From: Rhizobacter sp. Root1221 | Lineage (GTDB): Bacteria; Pseudomonadota; Gammaproteobacteria; Burkholderiales; Burkholderiaceae_C | Reading direction: 5' to 3' | Length of the DNA stretch: 64,000 nucleotides | Assembly: GCF_001425785.1 (NCBI RefSeq) | Contig: NZ_LMDI01000017.1 | Location: 5,723-69,722 of the forward strand | Shown here: positions 1 to 10,400 of the stretch, in pieces | Layout of the letters: every line of letters starts with the position of its first letter | Numbering within the stretch: position 1 is the stretch's first letter | The notes under the pieces: model-generated | The model's database searches: none | What the model was told of the DNA's origin: nothing | What the model saw: the letters and a program-made list of their open reading frames with translations, nothing else | Made by a program: the position numbers and the translations under genes

Positions 1-999
1 GGTGGGTTCGAGCACGTCGGTGGGCCGCAACCTGAAGCCGGGCGCCACCGTGGTGTTCGAATCCACGGTGTACCCCGGTGCCACCGAAGAGGTGTGCATT
101 CCCATCCTCGAAAAAGAGTCGGGCCTCAAGTGGCAGAAGGACTTTTTCGTCGGCTACTCGCCTGAACGGATCAACCCGGGCGACAAGCTCCATACGCTGA
201 CCACCATCACGAAGGTGGTGTCGGGTGACACCCCCGAGACGCTGGCCCGCGTGGCCGAGATCTACGGCAGCGTGATCACCGCCGGCGTCTACAAGGCCGC
301 CAGCATCAAGGTGGCCGAAGCCGCCAAGGTGATCGAAAACACCCAGCGCGACCTGAACATCGCCCTCGTCAACGAACTGTCGCTGATCTTCCACCGCATC
401 GGCATCGACACGCTCGACGTGCTCGAAGCCGCCGGCACGAAATGGAACTTCCTGCCGTTCCGTCCGGGCCTGGTGGGCGGCCACTGCATCGGCGTCGATC
501 CGTACTACCTGACGCACAAGGCCGAGCGCATGGGGTACCACCCGCAGGTGATCCTGGCCGGCCGCCGCATCAACGACGGCATGGGCAAGTACGTGGCCGA
601 GCAGACCATCAAGAACCTGATCCAGGCGGGCTTCCAGGTCAAGGGTGCGCACGTGTCGGTGCTGGGCCTTACCTTCAAGGAAGACTGCCCGGACCTGCGC
701 AACTCGAAGGTCATCGACGTGATCCGCGAACTCGAAAGCTACGGCGTCACGGTGCACGTGCACGACCCGGTGGCTTCGGCCGAGGAAGCCAAGCACGAGT
801 ACGGCGTGAACCTCGTGTCGTGGGAACACTTGCCGCGTTCCAACGCCATCGTGGCGGCCGTGTCGCACAAGGAGCTCAAGGCACACGGCGTAGACGCCTA
901 CGTCGAGAAGCTGGCCCCGGGCGGCCTGTATGTGGACGTGAAGGCCCAGGCCGACGCGGCCGCGTTCCGTGCCCGCGGCATCAACGTGTGGCGCCTGTG

Positions 1000-1000
<1 letters not shown>
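1..1000 (+). CDS. tviB: UDP-N-acetylhexosamine 6-dehydrogenase (TviB/WbpO type), 5'-truncated
   Basis: Oxidises C6 of a UDP-N-acetylhexosamine to the uronic acid with NAD, supplying precursors for surface polysaccharide. The window cuts off the N-terminal Rossmann fold; the GTG at base 2 is probably an internal valine codon, so the true start lies upstream. What remains is the end of the NAD domain, the central helical dimerisation domain and the C-terminal UDP-binding domain. The catalytic cysteine is in [11 protein letters not shown] (Cys codon 485-487), and KFNxPxxRPG-like features ([10 protein letters not shown]) precede it. The middle region resembles TviB/WbpO enzymes more than UDP-glucose dehydrogenases. 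Its stop overlaps the next start by one base, so the two are translationally coupled. Family assignment is firm; the exact sugar (GlcNAc or GalNAc) is inference. Confidence 0.9.
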
Positions 1001-2040
<1,040 letters not shown>

Positions 2041-2049
2041 CCTTGTCAC

Positions 2050-2082
2050 GGGTGCCGCGGGAGCCGGCACCCGCGGGCACCC
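2050..2082. terminator. GC-rich hairpin between convergent genes
   Basis: A long stem (GGGTGCC.. pairing with ..GGGCACCC, with GCGGG against CCCGC inside) lies just after the epimerase stop and before the 3' end of the minus-strand hydrolase. No T-run follows on either side, so an intrinsic terminator is plausible but not certain. Confidence 0.4.
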
Positions 2083-2106
2083 ACGCGAGTGAGGCGGTCT
2101 TGGCGC

Positions 2107-2925
2107 CTACTTGAGCGTGCGCGCCCAGTCGCCCACGAGGTCGAGCAACTGGCGCTGCGCGCTCAGCGGTGTCACCGTGTGATCGATGGTGGGCTGGTAC
2201 TCGCTGCGCACACGGGTGGCAAACCCGTGGCCCGCGAACGCCTCGCGGTACTGGTCCACGTAGTTGTACTGCGGCAGCATGCTGCCCGAATACACCACGC
2301 ACACCTCGACACCCCGGTCCACCAGTGACTGCATGGTTCGGGCGTAGTCCGCGTGGCTGGGCGGCGTGCGGCCACCGTCCGCTTGCACCTGGTCTTCCTT
2401 GGGCATCCGAAACGCCGCGACCTTGCGGCGCAGCCACGGCAACACTGCGCTCAAGATGGGGCCGCGCGCGCGCAGGCGATAGCGCATCCACCGGGTCTTG
2501 GGCGTGGGATAGGCGTAACCGTCGAGCATGCACAGGCCCACGACCCGCGGGTCGGCCTGCGCGGTGTTCCAGCCGTTGTCTGCGCCCGAGCAAATGCCGG
2601 CGATCACGAAGCGGTGCACGTCGGCCGTGCGGGCCACGTGGTCCATCGCGGCCCGGATGTCGGCGACGGCCTGCTGGGCGAAGTCGAGGGCGGACACGGG
2701 CACCCGGCTGTCACCCTGCCCGGACAGGTCGAACCGAAGGCTCGCGAAACCGAGCCGCGCGAGGTGGCGGGCGAGCTTCACGTTGATGCGGTGCGGCCCG
2801 ATGCGGTGCACCACGCCGGCGTTCATCAACACGAAGGCGGCCTTGGCCGGGGTGCCTTCGGTGGGCAGCGTCAGCGTGCCGACGAGGTGGCGTTCGGCGC
2901 CGAAGACGACGGGGATTTCGTTCAT
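2107..2925 (-). CDS. Alpha/beta hydrolase, exosortase-system hydrolase-1-like
   Basis: 272-residue alpha/beta-hydrolase fold. The nucleophile elbow reads GICSG (Cys112), so cysteine replaces the usual serine; a C-terminal histidine in TIDHTVTP could complete a triad. This pattern and the N-terminal layout recall the hydrolase-1 family found in XrtA/exosortase A polysaccharide loci. That likeness is from memory of the family and needs a profile search. It is the last gene of a four-gene minus-strand unit (NRPS-PKS, phosphopantetheinyl transferase, hydrolase 2, hydrolase 1); its ATG overlaps the previous stop as ATGA. With no thioesterase in the megasynthase, an off-loading or editing role is tempting but unproven. 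A Cys nucleophile would suit thioester chemistry. Confidence 0.75.
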   Translation of the reverse strand: MNEIPVVFGAERHLVGTLTLPTEGTPAKAAFVLMNAGVVHRIGPHRINVKLARHLARLGFASLRFDLSGQGDSRVPVSALDFAQQAVADIRAAMDHVARTADVHRFVIAGICSGADNGWNTAQADPRVVGLCMLDGYAYPTPKTRWMRYRLRARGPILSAVLPWLRRKVAAFRMPKEDQVQADGGRTPPSHADYARTMQSLVDRGVEVCVVYSGSMLPQYNYVDQYREAFAGHGFATRVRSEYQPTIDHTVTPLSAQRQLLDLVGDWARTLK

Positions 2926-3725
2926 GGTTGTGCGGCGGGCGCGGCCCGTTCGGCCAGCAGGGTGACGGCTTCGTGGGGCACGAGGGCTGTGTTCAAGGCT
3001 TCCTCGGAAGCCCAGTCGAAGCCGTGGGCGAAAGCCACTTGCTCGACCGGGGTGCCCTGGGCGCGGAACGCCTCGGCAATGAGGATGGTATCGCGGTCAT
3101 GCGCGGGGGCGATCAGCGTGGCGCGGCGCGCGCGCAGCCCCGCGAGGCTGGCCGGCGACAGCTGGCGGAACTGGGCGATCAGTGTGTCGCTCATGCCGAA
3201 CCCCATGGCCTCGTGGCTGGGCACGTGCTGGTGCACGGGCGGCACCACGCCAAAACTCATGGCGAGGGCGTGCCGGTGGTGTTCCGCCATCGCGGCCAGG
3301 TAGGCCGTCCCGTCGGCGACCGGTTCCCACAGCACGAGGTGTTCGGCGAGGTCGGGCGACTGCCTTGCCGCGAGGGCGGCGAGGGTGGCTCCCAGGCGCG
3401 CGCCCACCCACGTGATGGTGGCCCCCGCCGCCCGGCGGTGCAGTTCCTGGTGGGCGAGCAGCACGTCGTCGCGCCATGCTTCCAGGTGGCCGTCGGTGTC
3501 GTCGCCCGACGAGTCGCCGGTGCCGTGGTAATCGAAGCGCAGCACGTGCACGCCGGCACGGGCGAGCCGGTCGGCCAGCACGCGGAACATGCGGTGGGTG
3601 CGCACTGCCTCCTGGCCGAACGGGTTGCACAACAGCACGCCAGCGCGCTGGGCACGCCCCGGCATGGCGGGGTGGTGGATGCCGTAGAGCTGGCGTTGGG
3701 GCGGACCGAAACGAAAGGGTGTCAT
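2922..3725 (-). CDS. Alpha/beta hydrolase, exosortase-system hydrolase-2-like, no nucleophile
   Basis: 267-residue alpha/beta-hydrolase-like protein. I start it at the ATG at 3725, which overlaps the stop of the phosphopantetheinyl transferase gene as ATGA; a longer reading to 3797 would intrude on that gene. The oxyanion region (LLCNPFGQEA) and the FDYHGTGDSSG motif are well formed. The elbow reads GARLG, placing arginine (Arg110) where a nucleophile should be. The same substitution is, to my knowledge, a feature of the hydrolase-2 family of exosortase A loci. It may therefore be a non-catalytic partner of the hydrolase encoded next to it. It is coupled to both neighbours by 4-base overlaps, which argues for a role with the NRPS-PKS product. 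Confidence 0.75.
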   Translation of the reverse strand: MTPFRFGPPQRQLYGIHHPAMPGRAQRAGVLLCNPFGQEAVRTHRMFRVLADRLARAGVHVLRFDYHGTGDSSGDDTDGHLEAWRDDVLLAHQELHRRAAGATITWVGARLGATLAALAARQSPDLAEHLVLWEPVADGTAYLAAMAEHHRHALAMSFGVVPPVHQHVPSHEAMGFGMSDTLIAQFRQLSPASLAGLRARRATLIAPAHDRDTILIAEAFRAQGTPVEQVAFAHGFDWASEEALNTALVPHEAVTLLAERAAPAAQP

Positions 3726-4414
3726 GCGGAATGCGTGGGTTCGGGCAACGCGGGTTTCACGCGGGCCCACGAGACAACGGCACGGTCGCCATCGCAAAAG
3801 GACTCTACTTCGACCATGACCGGGCCGTCGGGGGACACCACCGAGACGTCGCGGCGGTCGGGGCCCAGCCCCACCTCGAACGTGTACGGGTCCACCTGGA
3901 GCCCGCAGCCGATGGCCTTCAGGCAGGCCTCCTTGCGGGTCCAGCCGTAGAGGAACGTGAGCGCCCGGGCGGATGCGGGTGCCCGGCCCAGTTGGTCCTG
4001 TTCTGCCGGGGTGAAGTTGTGCCGGGCGAGCATGTCGGTGTCGGGCATCTCGCGCAGCCGTTCCACGTCGACGCCGATGTCACCGTGGGCGGCGACGGCG
4101 TAGACGGCCAGTTCGTCGCTGTGGCTCATGTTGAACGCGCAGGTTGGCTGCCCGCGCAGCGCGGGTTTGCCGAAGGGGCCGCCGGTGAACTGCAGTTCGG
4201 CGGCCGCCCGGCCGGTGTGCTGCGCGAGCAGCTCGCGCAGCGCCACGTGCGCCGCGGTGAAGCGGCGGCGGTGCACCTCGCGCACGAACCGGGCGGCGCG
4301 CGCGCGTTCATCCGCGGAAAGCGTGGCCTCGGCGCCCGGGGGCGGCGGCATCGTGTCGAGGTCGGTCCACCAGAGTTGCAAGGGGGCCGTGTCGTGCGCC
4401 AGGTAGCGCCTCAT
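3722..4414 (-). CDS. 4'-phosphopantetheinyl transferase (Sfp type)
   Basis: Transfers phosphopantetheine from CoA to the active serine of carrier domains; here the obvious targets are the four carrier domains of the megasynthase encoded immediately upstream. The protein has 230 residues, the usual Sfp-type length. GVDVER (Asp116, Glu118; magnesium binding) and WTRKEACLKA (Trp158, Lys161, Glu162) are intact, as is the FNMSHS segment that contacts CoA. I use the ATG at 4414 because it overlaps the megasynthase stop as ATGA; an upstream reading to 4450 would lie inside that gene. It is a dedicated activating enzyme encoded in the same operon. Confidence 0.93.
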   Translation of the reverse strand: MRRYLAHDTAPLQLWWTDLDTMPPPPGAEATLSADERARAARFVREVHRRRFTAAHVALRELLAQHTGRAAAELQFTGGPFGKPALRGQPTCAFNMSHSDELAVYAVAAHGDIGVDVERLREMPDTDMLARHNFTPAEQDQLGRAPASARALTFLYGWTRKEACLKAIGCGLQVDPYTFEVGLGPDRRDVSVVSPDGPVMVEVESFCDGDRAVVSWARVKPALPEPTHSA

Positions 4415-7400
4415 GAGCCGCTTCGGAACGCGCCCATCAGGCGGCCCCACAGGCCCTTCGGCTCGGACGCCCGTACCGGCGTGGCCGGCGTCGCGGCGGG
4501 CGCGCCCGCCGTGGCCAATTCGGGTTCGGCCGGCGTGGCGCTGCTCGCGATCTGGGTCAGGGTCTCGAAGATCAAGCGGCGAACATTGAGCCGCACGCCC
4601 AGGCGCTTCTCCAATTCGATCACCGCACGCATCGCAAGCAGCGAGTGGCCGCCCAGGTCGAAGAAGTTGTCGGTGATGCTGATGTGCTGCACCCCGAGCA
4701 GCGACTTCCAGATGTCGACAACCACCGACTCCGCTTCGTTGCGCGGGGCCACGATGGCGCGGTCGGCCGTGCCGCCCACCTGGGCGGCCGGAGCCGGCAG
4801 CGCATGCCGGTTGGTCTTGCCATTGGGCAGCAGGGGGATGGCGTCGAGGAACACGACGTGCTGGGGCAGCATGTACTCGGGCAGGCCGGCCCGCAGGTGC
4901 TCGCGGAGCGCGTCGGCCGCGGGTGCCTCGCCGCGGGCCACCACGTAGGCCACGAGGCGCACGTCGCCTGGCTGGTCTTCGCGCACGATCACGAGCGAGC
5001 GGGCCACTTGCGGGTGGGTGGCGAGGTTGCTTTCGATCTCGCCGAGTTCGATGCGGTAGCCACGCACCTTGACCTGGAAGTCGAGGCGGCCCAGGTGTTC
5101 GAGCTGGCCGTCGTGGCGCCAGCGGCCGCGGTCGCCGGTGCGGTACATCGTGGCACCCGGGCGGAACGGATCGTCGACGAACCGTTCGGCCGTCAGTTCC
5201 GGGCGATGCAGGTAGCCGAGGGTGACACCGTCACCGCCGATCCACAGTTCACCCGGAATGCCCAGCGGCACGGGTTGCAGCCGGTCATCGAGGATGTGCA
5301 CCTGCGTGTTCGCGATGGGGCGGCCGATCGAGATGCCGCGTTCGGTGGACGTGACCTGGCAGCAGGTGGACCACACCGTGGTTTCGGTGGGGCCGTACAT
5401 GTTCCACAGCGCGCCGGTGCGGGCGATCAACTGGTCGGCCAGGTCGGCGGGCAGCCCCTCGCCCCCGATCAGCGCCTTGAACGTGGGTGTGCCTTGCCAA
5501 CCCGATTCGATCAGCATGCGCCACGTGGATGGCGTGGCCTGCATCACGGTGGCGCCGGTGGATTCGACGAGGGCGCGCAGCGCCTGGCTGTCGAGCGCGG
5601 TGTCGCGCGACGCGAGCACCACCTCGGCGCCCACGGCCAGCGGCAGCAGCAGCTCGAGCACCGCGATGTCGAAGCTGAGCGTGGTGACGGCCACCAGGCG
5701 GTCGCTGGCCGTGAGGCCCGGCTCGCGGGCCATGCTGTCGAGGAAGTTCACGACGGCGCGGTGCGGCACCATCACGCCCTTGGGCTTGCCGGTGGAGCCG
5801 GACGTGTAGATCACGTACGCGGCATCGGTGGGGCGGGCGTCACGTTCCGGGTCGGCGACCGGTTCGGTCTCCGGCTGGCCGGTGATGGCCATGGCGTCGA
5901 TGTCGACGAGCACCGAGCGTGCGCGCGGCCAGTCGATCGACTGCACCAGGGCCGATTCGGTGACCAGCAAGGCGAGCTTGGCGTCCTCGGCCATGTAGGC
6001 CAGGCGGTCGGCCGGGTAGGCCGGATCGAGCGGCACGTAGGCCGCCCCCGCCTTCAGGATGGCGAGCTGCGTCACCACCATGTCGACGCCGCGGTCGATG
6101 CACAGGCCCACGAGGTCGCCACGGCCGACACCGCGGCTGCGCAGCAGGTGCGCAAGGCGGTTCGCGCGGACGTCGAGTTCACCGTGGGAGATGCTGCCGA
6201 AGCCCGGTTGGGTGATGGCCACCGAGTGCGCGTGTGCCGCGGCCGCTGCGGCGATGCGGGCGTGCACGGTGGTGTCGAGGTCGAACGGCGCTGCGGTGGC
6301 GTTCCACGCGTCGATGGCGGCTTGTTCACCGGGGGTGGCCAGCTTGAAATCGGCCAAGGCGGTGGCGGGGGCCGCCACGATCTGGCGGAGCAGGTGTTCC
6401 AGGCGCAGCAGGAAGTGGTGCACCGTGCCTTCGTCGAACACGTCGGTGTTGAAGGTCAGCGCGCACTCGAGGCCCGCGGACAGTTCGACGCAGTACAGGC
6501 TCAGGTCATGGCTCGACCCGCGGAGGTCGATGTCGAAGCGCTTGTGGCCGATGGGGCCCCATTGCACGGGGCGCTCGCGGACGTCCTGGTACGAGTAGAG
6601 CACCTGGGCGACCATGGGCCGGCTGGTGTCGCGGGCCACGCCGAGGGCCTGCACGAGGTGTTCGAACGGCACGTCGGGGCTCGCGAAGGCGATGCCCACG
6701 GTGTCCTGCACCTGGTGCAGCCAGCGGTCGAAACCCACGGTGCCTTGCGGGCGCATGCGCAGCGGCAGCGCGTTGACGAAGAAGCCGGCCACCGGCTCCA
6801 GTTCGGCCTGCTCGCGGCCGCGCACCGGGGTGGCGATCGCAAAGTCGTTCTGGCCGGACATGCGGTGCAGTTGCAGCGCATACGCCGACAGCATCACGGT
6901 GGACAAGGTCACGCCCTGGCGGCGCGCCAGCTGCTGGAGGGACAGCACGAGGTCGGGCGGCAGCAGGGCCTGGCACGACCGGCCGTCGCCCGTCATCTCG
7001 ACGGGCCGCGCGCGGTCAGTGGGCAGGTCGAGCGATTCGGGCAGCGGGGTCAGCACCTCGCGCCAGTTGGCCACCTGGCGGGTCAGTTCCTCGCCCTGCA
7101 TCCACTCGCGCTGCGATTCGGCGTAGTCGCCGTACGAGACCGCGAGCGGCTCGATGGCCGGTGTACGGCCTTCAGCCGCGGCTGGGTAGAGCGCGGCGAG
7201 GTCGCGGTACAGCACGTCGAACGAGGAGCCGTCCCAGACCAGGTGGTGCACCATGAAGAACAACACGTGTTCGAGGTCGCCGGTCTGGAACAGGTGCACG
7301 TGGAACAGCGGGCCGCGCTCCAGGTCCATCGGCACGAGCGTCAGGCCGCGGATGCGCTCGCGCACCGCGGCGTCGCGCTCAGCGGCTGGCAGTGCGCGCA

Positions 7401-10400
7401 TGTCTTCCACCGGCGGCCAGACCGGGGTCACCGTGTCCAGCACACGCTGGCGCGGGCCTTCCGGGGTGCGTTCGATCACGGTGCGCAGGGCGGCCTGGCG
7501 TTCCACCACCTGCCGGAACGCGCGCTGGAATGCGGCCACGTCGAGCGGGCCGCTCAGGCGGTGGCCCGAAGGCAGCTGGTTGAACGGCGTGCCCGGGGTC
7601 ATGTTCTCGAGGAACCACAGGCGGTGCTGCATCAGCGACAGCGGGGCCAGGCGTTGTTCGGGCCGGGCCTTCACGCGCAAGGCCTGCACGGGCTGGGCAC
7701 CGGCTGCCGGGGTGCCCAGCGCTGCGGCGAGGCCGCGGGGCGTGGCGTGCTCGAACAAGGTGCGCAACGACGGCCGTGTGCCCACCAGCGCACCGATGCG
7801 CGAAGCAAGCTTGGCCGCCTGCAGCGAGTGGCCGCCCAGCTCGAAGAAATGATCGTCCGGGCCCACGGATGGCACGCCGAGCACCTCGGCCATGGCCGAG
7901 GCCACCTGGGCCACCAGGTCGCCGGCGGCGGGTTGCGGCGCGGGCACGAGGGCAGCCACGGGTACGGGCGCGGCGCCGCCAGGGGCGGGGAGGCCCTTGC
8001 GGTCGATTTTGCCGTTGGGCAGCAGTGGCATCGCGGCGAGCACCACCAGGTGCTGCGGCACCATGTAGTCGGGCAGGCCGGCCTTCAGGGCCTGGCGCAG
8101 TGCGGCCGGGTCGGGTGCGGTGCCGGGCGCGGCCACCAGGTAACCGACCAGGCGCACGTCGCCCGGGCTGTCCTCGCGGGCCACGACCACGGTGCGGGCC
8201 ACACCGGGCAGCGCCTCGAGGCGGGCCTCGATTTCACCCAGTTCGATGCGGTAGCCGCGCACCTTGACCTGGAAGTCGAGCCGGCCGAGGTGGTGCAGCT
8301 GGCCGTCCTCACCCCAGCGGCCGAGGTCGCCCGTGCGGTACAGGCGCGCGCCGGGGGCGGTGCTGAACGGGTCGTCGACGAAACGGTCGGCGGTGAGTTC
8401 GGGGCGCTTGAAGTAGCCATTGGCCACGCCGGTGCCGCCGATGCAGATCTCGCCTTCGACGCCCACCGGGCACGGGTTCATGCGGCCATCCACCACCCAC
8501 ACTTGCGTGTTGGCAATGGGGCGGCCGATGGTGATGCGCTGCGCGGCGTCCGTGATGCGCGCCAGCGTGGACCACACCGTGGTTTCGGTGGGGCCGTACA
8601 TGTTCCACAGTTCGACCGGCGCGGCCAGCAGGCGCGCGGCCAGGGCCGGTGGCAGCGGTTCACCGCCACACAGCGCGCGAAAAGCCGCGGGCGCACGCCA
8701 GCCGGCGTCGAGCAGCAGGTGCCAGGTGGTGGGCGTGGCCTGCATCACGTTGATGCGTTCGGCGGTGATGAGCTGCGACAGCGCGTCGGCATCCATCGCG
8801 TCTTCACGCTGCGCGAGCACGACGGTGGCGCCGGCGGTGAGCGGCACGAACAGCTCGAGCACGGCGATGTCGAACGACAGCGTGGTGACGGCGAGCAGCC
8901 GGTCGCCGGCCTTCAGGCCGGGTTCGCGCTGCATGCTGGCGATGAAGTTGCACACCGCCTGCTGCGGTAGCACCACGCCCTTCGGCTTGCCGGTGGAGCC
9001 CGACGTGTAGATGACGTAGGCCGGGGCGTTTTCGGGGGCGTCGGCGGGTGCGGCCACCGGGGTGGCCGGTGCCGCGTCCAACAGCGCTGCGTCATCGTCC
9101 ACCCGCAGCTGCTGCGAACGCTGCAGGCCGGCCAGGTCGGCGTGGCGTCGTTCGGTGATGACGGTGTGCAGCGCGGCGTCCTCGGCCATGTACTGCAGGC
9201 GTTCCTTCGGGAAGCCGGGGTCGAGCGGCACGTAGGCGGCACCCGTCTTCAGCACGCCCAGCAGCGCGGGCAGGAGGTGGAGGCCACGGCCCAGGCACAC
9301 GCCCACCAGTGCACCGGCGCCTGCACCCCGTGCACGAAGCAGGTTTGCAAAGCGATTCGCGCGCTCATCGAGCGCGCGATACGTGAGGCTGCCGCCGGGG
9401 GCGACCACGGCGATGCTGTCCGGCGTTCGCTCGGCCTGGGCCGTGACCCAGCGTTCGAGCCGCGCACGGCCTTCGAGCGGCATGGGGGTTCGGTTCCACG
9501 CGAGCAGCCGCGGGTCCACCGGCACCGTGGCGCGGACCGGCGCGCTGCCGGCCGGGCCCACGAGGGCGGTGGCCCATGCGCGGCACTGGTCCATCAGGTC
9601 GTCGACCAGGTCCTGCGCGCGTTGCGGGCTGAAGAACTCGCTGCTGTGATGCAGGTCGAGGGTCAGCGCGTCGTCGGTTTCGTAGAAGTTGAAGAACAGC
9701 TCGCTCAACACACCGCGCTTGCGGCCTTCGAACATGGTGGCCTGCAACGGCGCCCAGCCCGACAGGTCCACCCGCGGGTTGAGGTTGAAGTAGATGCCGG
9801 TGAGCGGCGGGCGGCTGCCCACGCTGCGGATGCCGAGTGCGCGTGCCACGGTGCCCTGCGTCATCACCGGGTGTTCGAGCGCGTCCATCAGGTGGCTGCG
9901 CACGCGTTGCAGCACCCAGGTGGCGTCGTCAGAAGGCGCGCAGCGCAGGCGCAGCGGCAGGTCGAGCACGCCGTCGGCCAGCAGCGGGCCGCGGCGCTGC
10001 AGGCTCTGGCTGGCGTACGGGATGCTGACCACGAAGTCGTCCTGGCCGCTGCGGCGGTGCAGCACCACGGTGACCGCACTCAGCAGCACCTGGAACAGCG
10101 TGGCCGACTGCAGCTTGGCCTGGGCGCGCAGTCGGGCGAGGGCGTCGCCGTCGAGCCGCACGCGCACGGTGTCGGCGGCGAAGGTGCGCGCGCCGGTGGG
10201 CGTGCGGTCTCCCAACGACAACGGCGCCGGGGCGCCGCGGAGGTGTTCGGTCCAGAAGGCCAGCGCCTCCTGGCCGTCGGGCCCGGCGAAGCGGGCCTGT
10301 TCCTCGGTGCCGAAGGCGAGGGGGGATTCGGCGGGCTTGAACGCCGGCACGAGGCCGGTTGCGCGGGCGCGGTATGCCTCGGCGAGTTCGGCGTTGAACA

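Noticed and set aside
442-999. Longer start for the TviC-type epimerase
   Set aside because: The added sequence is out of frame inside the dehydrogenase gene; the ATG at 1000 overlaps the dehydrogenase stop and gives the normal N-terminus.
4411-4640. Thioesterase or reductase release domain at the end of the megasynthase
   Set aside because: Only about 75 residues follow the last carrier serine, with no GxSxG and no Rossmann motif.
4645-8970. Long open frame (over 1400 codons) on the plus strand inside the megasynthase region
   Set aside because: It is the antisense of the NRPS modules; high GC suppresses stops. The translation is rich in His/Arg/Gly/Val without domains, while the minus strand shows complete A, C and PCP motifs.
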